DNA of 64,000 bases, from positions 180,393-244,392 of the forward strand of contig NZ_JAMXSB010000010.1 in assembly GCF_024124665.1 (NCBI RefSeq). Direction: 5' to 3'. A model generated the notes under the pieces. That model worked only from the letters and a program-made list of their open reading frames with translations. It was not told the DNA's origin and searched no databases. This document shows, piece by piece, positions 1 through 10,700 of this stretch (its first letter is position 1; each line of letters opens with the position of its first letter). The DNA comes from Pleionea sp. CnH1-48 (GTDB taxonomy: Bacteria; Pseudomonadota; Gammaproteobacteria; Enterobacterales; Kangiellaceae). The position numbers and the translations under genes are program-made.

Positions 1-368
1 CTTTAATCTGTCGCTCATATCAATTAAAAATAATGTCTTAATAGTTTTCCCTTCCTGAAATAGCCGTTGTGACTCCATCGAGAGCAACAGAGAGTGAAGA
101 TTAGAGCTCAAGTAAGCCTCATTTTAAAGCTTAATAATATCAATAGCTTAGGTTTGTCTTAACCTCGATTGGCGAAATAGTGCAAAAGATTGTCTGAATG
201 GTGATAGTGGGCGCTCGTAACTTTTCTATAGACTTCATTGCTGTTGACAAAAGATGGGATTAGTCACTTCCATCGTCCTATAAATCTAAATTATTGATGT
301 TCTTTTTTTGTTGTTGGCTAACGAATTTATCGTGATTAAGTTCGGATACTAAAGAATTAGGAAAGTGT
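1..368. other. Non-coding leader of the giant RHS-type gene
   Basis: No convincing coding frame is seen. The stretch is A+T rich and presumably carries the promoter of the large gene starting at 369. A TTGACA hexamer sits at 244-249, but the nearest TATAAA (279-284) is 29 bases further on, too far for a sigma-70 pair, so I do not call a promoter. Confidence 0.4.
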
Positions 369-902
369 ATGTTAAAAAAAATAAAACAACTCTGTTTAAT
401 ATCATTTATTTGTTTTAGCCCGGTGTTCCCCCTTGGATTATCCAGTGCCTGGGCTTTTTCAGATTGTCCCGAACCTTTGGCATTCTCTCCCGGTGAGCAA
501 ACAACAAAACAAAAGGCTCAATTAAAAAGTGGCAAAATCCAAGCCTTTTCCAACTGCAACAGTACACCGACAGAACCGACTAACATTTCTTATCCTGCTA
601 CCAGTAATAGTGGCAGCTTCACAGTTTTTTGGGATCCAAGTACCAGTTCGGTCAGTGAGTATCGACTAGAAGAACAAAAAAACAGCGGCGCCTGGGTTCA
701 GGTTTATGTTGGCTCCACCTCTGTTAAAAACTTAACTGGTCGTAGTGACGGCAGTTATCGCTATCGAGTTAAAGCGTGTAACGGAGCCATTTGTAGTGGC
801 TTTAATACGGGCACAACAACACTCACTGTAGGTAATACGCCAACTATTCCTGCCAGCCCAGCAAGTATCAACGCAACGTCAACCAGCTACACAGTTTCTT
901 GA
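369..902 (+). pseudogene. N-terminal part of a giant FN3/SpvB/RHS exoprotein, cut by an in-frame UGA
   Basis: The 177-residue product has a clear signal peptide (residues 1-30, hydrophobic core ISFICFSPVFPLGL), a short linker and one complete fibronectin-III module ending in a CN...C motif. It stops inside the second module. The stop TGA at 900-902 lies exactly where sister modules carry the Trp codon TGG of the VSWTKPSGTV motif. Translation past the stop continues in the same frame through TKPSGTV and the rest of the module into the 10.4 kb frame that follows. The simplest reading is one gene of 3664 codons (369-11363) with a Trp-to-stop nonsense change. Alternatives are a base-call error or inefficient readthrough. 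As written, this piece would be a short secreted fragment. Confidence 0.85.
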
Positions 903-3900
903 ACAAAACCTTCTGGAACAGTAACCCACTACGACCTACAGGAGCGAGTGTCCAATGGTAGTTGGAATACCGTTGCCACTGGCACGACAGCCCTAAGCAA
1001 AAGCTTTAGTGGTAAAAGCAATAACACGAGTTATCAATATCGAGTAAGAGCCTGTAATCAATATTCCTGGGCATGTACCGATTACAGTGTACCTAATAGC
1101 GTAAAAGTAGAGTTAAAGCCAAGTGTGCCTGCGAAGCCCGCAAATATTAATTCCACCGCAAACAATTATACTGTGTCATGGACCAAACCAGCCGGGACCG
1201 TCACTTTTTATGATCTACAACAAAGAATCAATGGTGGAAACTGGTCAACGGTTGTGGTTAATACAACAGCGTTGTCAAAATCTTTTAGCAATAGACTTGA
1301 TAACACGCTTTATGAATATCGAGTCAGGGCTTGTAACAGTTATACCTGGTCTTGTTCTGAATACAGTTCATCGAATACCGTTCGAGTAGAGTTTGTACCT
1401 TCGGTACCTGCAAAGCCTGGCGATATCAACTCTACTTCAACCAGCTATACCGTTAGTTGGACCAAGCCTTCTGGAACTGTTAACTACTATACATTACAAG
1501 AAAGAGTGGTTGGAGGCAGCTGGTCAACGATTGAAAGTAGTACGACATCTACTTCGAAAACTCTATCTGGTAAGGTTAATGGTACTGATTATGAATACCG
1601 TGTTTTAGCCTGTAATAGCTATTCTTGGTCTTGTTCTGCTTATAGTTCATCCAACCTTGTTAGAGTTCGATTAAAACCTTCGGTTCCGGCGGCTCCTGCT
1701 CGCCCATCAACAAGTACGGGCAGTGCCGTCATAAGTTGGAGCAAACCGGCTGGGTTGGTGTCTTACTATGATCTACAGAAACGCCTAAACAATACTGGCA
1801 GTTGGTTAACGGGTTCTAATGGCGTAACGACTACTTCGAGTACTTTGTCTGGTCTCACTGATGGTGTTTGGGATTTCAGAGTTCGAGCCTGTAACGATTT
1901 TTCCTGGGCATGCTCCAACTATAGTACTGAGTCGGCTGATAGCACAGTGCGGGTAAAGCCTTCTACGCCATCAGCGCCAATGGCTCCTTCTACTTCAACA
2001 GGAAATGCCATAGTAACCTGGAGTAGTGCAACGAATGCCACTTACTATGATCTTCAAAAACGAAATAACTCCGGCAGTTGGGTAACCGCAAAGTCAGGTG
2101 ATACCGGGATCAGTGAAACCCTATCAGGACTAACCGATGGTAGTTGGGATTTTAGAATCAGAGCCTGTAATGGACACAGTTGGGCGTGCTCGGAGTACAG
2201 TAGTGCGTCGGCAAAAACGACGGTACGGCTTAGACCTTCTACGCCATCGAAACCGAATGATGTTAATTCTATTTCTACCAGTTACACAGTTTCATGGAGC
2301 AAGCCATCTGGTACTGTTACCTATTACGATTTGCAGGAGCGAGTAGCAGGCGGTAGTTGGTCAACCGTTGCAGGTCCAACAGCAGCCATTTCTCATTCGT
2401 TCTCTGGCAAAGTCAATGGGACTAACTATGAATATCAGGTTCGCGCTTGTAATGGGTTTTCGTGGTCATGCAGTTCCTATAGTCCTGCTAACAGCATTAA
2501 AGTTCGATTAAAACCTTCGGTTCCTGTTGCCCCTACACGCCCATCAACCAGTACAGGCAGTGCTGTCATCAGTTGGACTAAACCTGCTGGGTTAGTTTCT
2601 TATTACGATCTACAAAAACGTTTAAACAACACAGGAAGTTGGTTAACGGGAAGCGGTGGTGTAACAACCACGTCGAATACTTTATCGGGTCTAACCGATG
2701 GGGCATGGGATTTTAGAGTTCGTGCCTGTAATGAGTTTTCCTGGGCGTGCTCTGATTACAGTGCCGAGTCAGCTGATAGTACGGTGCGAATAATTCCTGC
2801 CACACCATCCGTGCCTATTGTGCCTGCTACTTCAACAGGCAGCGCTACTGTAAGTTGGGGGAGTGTGAGCGGAGCAACTTATTATGATCTTGAAAAACGT
2901 AACCGACTAGGCAGTTGGGAAACAGCTAAGTCACAGGCGATCGGAAATTCTCACAGCATATCTGGATTAACCGATGGTAACTGGGATTTTCAGGTAAGAG
3001 CTTGTAATGAGTTTTCCTGGGCTTGTTCGAGTTTTAGCGATGCGTCTTCAAAAGTCGTTGTATGGTTGAAACCTTCTACGCCGTCGAAGCCTGATGATAT
3101 CAACTCAACCTCAAGCAGTTTTACGGTCAGTTGGACTAAGCCTGCTGGTACTGTCACCTATTATGATTTGCAGGAGCGTGTAGCGGGTGGTAACTGGAGC
3201 ATGGCCGCTACGAATACAATCGGTTTAAGTAAAGTTTTAAGTGGAAAATTAGATAATACACTTTATGAATATCGGGTACGTGCCTGTAACGAACAATTCT
3301 GGTCTTGCTCAGAATACAGTGCACCAAATCAGGTGAGAGTTGAACTCAAACCTTCAGTACCAGGAAAGCCAACAGATATTAATTCTACGTCAACGAGCTA
3401 TACCGTCAGTTGGAGTAAACCTTCGGGTAGTGTTTCTTTTTACAACTTACAAGAAAGAGTTAATAGTGGAAGCTGGGCAACCGTTGAGAGCAATACCACC
3501 AGTCTATCAAAAGCCTTCTCGTCAAAAGCTGATGGCAGCGATTATCAATATCGAGTACAGGCGTGTAATTCAAATTCTTGGGCGTGTTCTGACTATAGCT
3601 TAGCAAACACCGTTAGAGTTCGTTTAAAACCTTCTGCGCCCAGCGCGCCAACGAGCCCTTCAGAAAGTACGGGCAGTGCTACTATCAGCTGGACTAAACC
3701 CGCAGGCGTCGTAACTTATTATGATGTAGAAAAACGCTTAAATAATACTGGGAGCTGGTTGGCTGGAAGCAATGGCGTTGCGGCTCTTTCAAGTACCTTA
3801 ACCAATTTAACCAATGGTGTTTGGGACTTCCGAGTCAGAGCCTGTAATGAATTTTCATGGGCGTGTTCCGCTTATAGTTCTGAGTCATCAGATACTATTG

Positions 3901-4745
3901 TTAGATCAATTCCTTCTACTCCAGCAGAACCGATAGTGCCTGCCACTTCTACGGGGAGTGCAGGAGTTGGCTGGATTGCTGTTACCAACGCGACTTATTA
4001 CGATGTTCAAAAACGTTTGAACTCTGGCAGCTGGGAAACTGCAAAGCTGGGTGAGACAAATAACAGCGTCACTCTATCGGGATTAACAGATGGTCGTTGG
4101 GACTTTAGAGTCAAAGCCTGTAATGGAAACAGCTCTGCTTGTTCGAGTTACAGTGCTGCTTCGCTGCAAGTTGTCGTGCGGAGTCTTCCATCAACACCTG
4201 TCGCTCCTACCAGTCCTGCGACTAACACAAGTGGCAGTTACACCATCAGTTGGGCGAAGCCTGCTGGAACCGTAACTGTTTATGACTTACAAGAACGAAA
4301 AGATAATGGTGCTTGGACTGTTATCGACAGTGACACCACTTCTCTAAACAAAACCGTTTCTGCTAAGAGCAGCGGTAATTATGATTACCGTGTTCGAGCG
4401 TGTAACGAATTTGATTGGGCTTGCACCAATTATAGTAGTGTATCTTCCGACACTCAGGTTCGACGCATTCCTGCAACACCATCTATCAATCAACCCGCTG
4501 GCAGCGAAATGAGTTCTAATAGTTTTGTTGTCGCCTGGAACAGTATTGCAAAAGCAACCTACTATGAGCTTCAACAAAAAGTTGATAGCGCAAGCTGGAC
4601 AACTTTAGCTGCGAATGAGACAAGCACCAGCTTTAGCGTTAATGTTGCGGCTAATGGAACTTATGAATATCGAGTCAAAGGGTGTAATGAGTTCAGTTGG
4701 TCATGCTCGAGTTACAGTGCTATTAAATCTATTTCAATAGTTTTA
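567..4745 (+). repeat. Array of 15 fibronectin-III modules with an A-B-C higher-order pattern
   Basis: Fifteen modules of about 90-96 residues each end in a motif like RVRACNxxSWxCSxYS, giving two conserved cysteines per module. Three sequence types recur. Type A reads SYTVSWTKP...YYDLQER. Type B reads GSAVISW.KPAG...KRLNNTGSW. Type C reads ATYYDLQKRN..GSW. Counted from the N-terminus the order is close to leader-A-A-A-B-C-A-B-C-A-A-B-C-A-C. The B modules at about 1675, 2515 and 3630 are nearly the same in protein sequence, which suggests growth by duplication of A-B-C blocks. Confidence 0.85.
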
Positions 4746-7700
4746 TCTCCAGATTGGGCATCGAAAACGCCAACTGTTGTTCCTGACGCAACTTTCGTTG
4801 AACCCACTGTTCCAGCCAATGAAATTGTTGGTGCTGTTGAAGGCAGCGGCGGTGTTTCTGGTGGCTCAGCGTCTTACTCTATTCCAATTGCTATAGCACC
4901 AGGCCGAGCGGGCATGCAGCCCAATGTTGCTTTGAGTTATTCGTCTCGTGGTGGAAACGGTATTGTTGGTGTAGGTTGGTCTTTGAGTGCTGGTGGTGCT
5001 ATCAGCCGTTGTTCTGCAACGGAAGCGCAAGATGGTTATACGGCTGCTCCTCAATACGATGCCACACGTGACCGTCTGTGTTTGAACGGTCAACGATTAA
5101 TGAATGTAAGCGGAGCTTATGGTGCAAGTGGTACTGTTTATCGTACAGAAATCGATAGCTTTGCTCGAGTGACTCAATCTGGAAACATCAATTCGGCTAG
5201 CAGTTCATTTGTTGTGGAATACAAAAATGGCCGCAAAGCTTATTTTGGTACTACCAGTGATTCTCGTCACAGTGCAGATGGCGTCACCGAAGTAATGACC
5301 TGGGCAATTGCTAAAGAAGAAGATCCTGCGAGCAACAACATTACTTATCACTACGCTCATCGAGGAGAAGGGGAGTACACCTTAAACAACATTAAGTACA
5401 CAGGATTTAATGGCAGTAGCGGTGATCGTTCAGTGGTCTTTGATTATGAAGACCGAAACAATGACTACCGAACTTTTTACACTGCAGGTGGTAAAACTCG
5501 TAGCACATTACGTCTTAAAAATATTCAAACCTATTATGGCGTGGAGTTAATTCGTCAGTACAACTTGAGCTACGGTGCGAAAAGCTTATCCAGTGGCCGT
5601 ACTTTGTTACGCAGTGTAGAAGAGTGTGGTTATCTTGAAAGTGTTGCTCACTGCTTACCAAGCACTACCTTTGAGTGGCAGGAAGCGGCGCCTAAATATG
5701 TACTTGAAAAAGTGGAGTTCAACGACGGCGGAACTACTCATGCTGCTCATAACGCAGAGCTTATTGCCGATATTATTCCAAAAGCAGACATTAATGGTGA
5801 CGGCACTAAAGACTGGCCAGCCAAAGACAGCAATTTCGACGGCGTACTTGATCAACAAGGATTTATGGTGAATGCCGAGTTGGGATTAAAAGCCAGACAC
5901 TTAGAAGAATTCGGTGGTTGCTTCCATAAGTCATTGTTGAGTTTTAATCGCACTTGTATGGCTGCGGACTTTAATCAGGACGGAAAAACCGATGTCTTTA
6001 AGATCGATGATGGAAACTTATTGCTGCGCTATACCGGAACCACTCAATGGATAGACACGGGTATTGATCTGCCCCACGAAACAGAAAAAGTGATGAGCTT
6101 TACTGATTACAATGGTGATGGTTGGCCAGATATTGTAACTTTTGAAGCGGATGTTCAATGGGGAAGCCCACGGGTCTATTTATATCTTAATACTTTAAAT
6201 TCCGCAGCGCCTTATGTGGCCAATAATGGTATTTACTTAACAACTTTACCAATTTTTACACCACCAGGCACTTTCGGTAGCAACGACTTTACTCGCACTA
6301 TTGAGGAGGTCGGAGACATGGATGGTAATGGTACGCCTGACCTGATGATCTCTGCGACTTTAAGAAACGTGCAAGGGATGCCAAGGCCCTATCAATTGTT
6401 GTTGTCACAATCACAGACTAATGGCGGAATTACGTTCGATACCTATGAATTTAGCGGTTTCCATGGCACCAATGGGTTCGCTGTTTATGGTGAGGCCTAT
6501 TTCTTCCATGACATTAATGGTGATGGGCTTCCTGATTGGATCAATGCATCTGCACCCAAGCTAAGTTATAAACTGAATTTAGGAGGGACGTTTGAATCGT
6601 CTTGGACTGATTTAGACATTTCGTTACCGACGCGTGATTATGCTTATGAGCTCACCATAGGTGAACCAAACTATTATTCATTGCCGAATATTGAAAAGAC
6701 CGCGATGATGGATTACAACGGAGATGGCAAAGCAGAGTTGCTTTATGCTGACTCTGTAGTGGCCTCTGCCTGTTCGCGAGTGACTCATTATGGACACTCT
6801 GGATTAACCACTGAGTGGATGTGTGATGAAGAGTTATGGGGCTTGGCAGTTAAGCAGTCAATGACTCAAATTCCAGAGCCTATTGATGGAGCTCGTAAAG
6901 ACGTTTCCGCGAGAAAATATAAAGCCATTTATTTTGATGAAAATGTTGATGGTAGCATCACAGCAAAAGTAAAAGAAACAGATATCATTGCGGCGCCAGT
7001 TGAGAAGTCAGTAATGGATGCTAATGGTGATGGACTGGTGGATATGGTCACTACTTTTACCTGTAAATTGGGTGTGAATAATTGCCAATTTAATAGCGAT
7101 GCAAGTGATAATGGTGGCTCTCAACAGGATGCAAGTATTCTAGGAAAAACGGTTTACATCAACCGAAACATAGGGGCTTCTGCCGATGCGGAGAGCTATG
7201 AAATAACGGATGTTATCAAGACTGTGAGCAATGGATTAGGGTTTAAAAATCAATGGACTTACAAACCCTTAAGCAGCGACGCTTTTAGCACTAATCTTGA
7301 AGCTTTCTATAATGCGGATCACGATTACACCAACAGCATTTTGAACGCTAATGATCACAATTACTTCCATTTTGGATCATCGATGACTGTGGTTGCTGAG
7401 CATTGGGAGAGTAACGGAATTGGTGAGAGCTTAAATGCCACTCAATATAGGTACCGTGGCGCGGTTTACAACAATCAGGGGCGAGGCTTTCAGGGCTTTA
7501 GAACCGTTATCATGGATGGTCCAACTGGTGTTCGAGCGGTAACCGACTTCCACCAGAAGTTCCCGTTAACAGGGGCCGTTCAACGCGTGAAAACCTGTGC
7601 GAAAACGCCAGGGGATACCAATTGTTCTAATGGTTTACTCTCGGATCGTAATAATGGTTATTACGTAGTGGAGCCTGTAACAGGATCGACCTATTGGCCG

Positions 7701-10700
7701 ATTGCTGCAAAAACTACCAACCAGATTTATGAACTTAATAGTGGTGGTTGGTTGTCAAAATCCATGAGTTATGTGGGATTAAGTAATCCAGGCAATGACT
7801 TATCTAACCTCTCACTTGCTAGTTCGGCTTACGATAGTTACGGGAATATTTTATCGTCGAGGAGTCGGTTAGATACTCGTTATGGTGTGAGAGCCAGTAA
7901 AACAGAATATGTCTATGATAGTCATGATATTAGTAACTGGTGGATAGATAAGCTTAAGACAACCAAAGTAACGACCGCTAAACTGAAAGGAGACAGTCGT
8001 TCGGTTTATGATGCCTCGTTAGATCGTAACAGGGTAGTGATAACTACTGTTGACTCATATGATACAAATACGCGAAAGCCTTCTGAGGTGACCGTTAAGC
8101 CTGGCTTTGGAAAGGGCAGTGTTGTAGAAACCATTTACAATGGTTACGGATTGCCAGTTTCCGCTTCCTCTAAAAATGAAGCGGGTAGCGAAGCTCGTCA
8201 GATCACCATGACTTACTCCTCTGATAATTATTTCGTCGAAACGATTACCACAGATATTGGCAAAAAAACTGTGATTACTGATGAGAAGTTTGGCAAGCCC
8301 TTAGTAATTACTGATGTGAATATTCTAGATCAGACTTTTGAGTATGATGCGTTCGGTCGATTACAAACCACAACTCGAGAAGGCGTGCCAGATTCCCATG
8401 TACGTTATGCTGTTTGTGATAACTGTGATGGTATTGGTAAACCCGATGTGGTTTACAAAGTCACTACCTATGCGGCAGGTTCTCCTCAAAACACCGAATA
8501 TCGTGACAAACTAAATCGTGCCTTATTGATTTGTACTGAGGTATTTAATGGCTCGGAAGTTTATGCCCATGTAACCTATGACGATTTGGGGCGTAAAACC
8601 TTTGAGTCGGTACCCAGCGTTTCCACCTCGACTGTACTAGGAACCCGGTATACTCATGACATACTTGGCCGAACTACTAGCAAAACAACAGACCAAACGG
8701 TAGATCAGTCATTGCATACTGAGTATGAATATGGTTATGGAAATAACCCTCACCGTACTCGTATTAAAGTTAATGGTGGTGAGCAATATTTATATCGATT
8801 TTATAATGGAGCAGGGCAGTTAGTTCAAACCACCGATGCCCTTGGTGGCATTACACAGTATGCCTACGATGGTGCAGGTAATCCGATTGTATTGCAGGAT
8901 GCTAATACAAAAGAGATTAAAGCCACTTACAATGACCTAGGGCAAAAGTTATGGGTTGAAGACCCTAATATGGGACGTACAACCTTTACTTATACCGATT
9001 TTGGAGAATTAGATACGAAAACCGATGCGTTGGGCAATATGACCGATTTTGATTATGATGGTTTGAGTCGTATTAGGAAAAGAGAGGTCTCTGGACCTAA
9101 CGAAAACTCTATCAGTCAGTTTGAATATGACAACCCAACATTGGCAAGCGATAAGTGTTTAGGTTTTCCTTCGAAGGAATGGAAAGGGAATGAATTTGTA
9201 CGCTCCTATCATTACAACAATCGTTGTCAGCTGATATCAACTAAAACAACCATAGATGGAAGTGATAGTTTTGAAGTGAAAACTCAATACGACAGTCACT
9301 ATGGTAGGCCAAAAGCGATTGAATATCCGTCAGGACTAACAGTCGCCTATGAATACAGCAACGAAGGTTATTTGAAGCGTATTTATAATGCGGCGACGAA
9401 TTATACTTACCAAGAAGTCACTGCTGTTGATGAGTTAGGAAATTGGACCCATACCAATGTAGCTGCGGCTAACGCAACCTTTACGCGGAGTTTCCATCCT
9501 GCTACTGGTCAGATGAAAGATACCGAATGGCTAAATGCTTCGCTCTCATATCAGAAGTTAGCTTACGCCTACAATGAATATGGCGACCTGAAACAGCAGA
9601 CTGTGATTAATTCTGCAAATGAAGTATCAACAGAGTCTTATGTCTATGATGATTTACATCGTTTGATCTCAACATCCAGAAGTATACCAGGAGCACCGAA
9701 TACACTAGATTATTTCTTTGCTTACGATGCCGTCGGTAATATTAAAAAGAAAACGGACTTTAGTGCCGATAGTGCCGATGCTTATTCTTACAATGTCGAA
9801 CCACGAAGTGCTACGAATGGCTGGGCAGGACCTAATGCTGTTCGAACAGTAATGCTGGCTAATGGTGCGGGAGCTCGAACCTATAATTACGATAAAAATG
9901 GTAATCTTGTGAGTGATGGTATTCGCGCTATTTCCTACAATGCCTTTAATAAACCCACTCAAATAGAAGTAACAACGGGTACCATTAATACGGCATTGGA
10001 TACGCAACCAACAAGTAGTAGTAGTGCCTCCATATTCTATGGCTCTGATCAAATGCGTTATAAAAAGGTCAAGTCTTTGAATGACGAGACCACGACTCAT
10101 ATCTATATTGATAAAATCTATGAGCGTGTTGTCAAAACAGTAAGTGGCGCTACGACAACGGAGCATAAAAGTTACGTTGGTGACATTGCGATAGTAGCAG
10201 AAATAGTAGATGGCAACGCAGAGACCAGTTTTGAAGCAACTTATTTCCATCGTGACCGCTTGGGGAGTATGACTGCAGAGTTAGATGAACTAGGGAATTT
10301 AAGAAAATCTCATAGCTTTGATGCTTTTGGTCGTCCGAGAAGTGAAAACATGAGTGATAAAACGCCGTTGCAACAATTACTTGGTGCCAGCACTAATCGT
10401 GGCTTTACAGACCATGAACATTTAGATGAGAGTCAGCTTATTCATATGAATGGACGAGCCTATGATTATAATCTAGGACGCTTCCTGAGCGTGGACCCTG
10501 TTATTCAGGAACCTGGTAATAGCCAATCGATGAATCCTTACTCCTACATTATGAATAACCCTCTATCAGGAACAGATCCTAGTGGCTATTCTGCAATGAA
10601 AGCACAAAAGGTTTGCTTTAATGCTTCAGACTTTATGTGCAAGTCGGTTGTAAGTGGGGTTCCTATTGTTGTTAAATTTGAAACTGAAGAAAGTAATGGT

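Noticed and set aside
244..284. TTGACA and TATAAA as promoter of the large gene
   Set aside because: The spacer is 29 bases, outside the range for sigma-70 promoters.
9705..10250. Long open frame on the minus strand inside the RHS gene (181 codons)
   Set aside because: It lies wholly under well-recognised RHS sequence on the other strand and its translation has no coherent domain.
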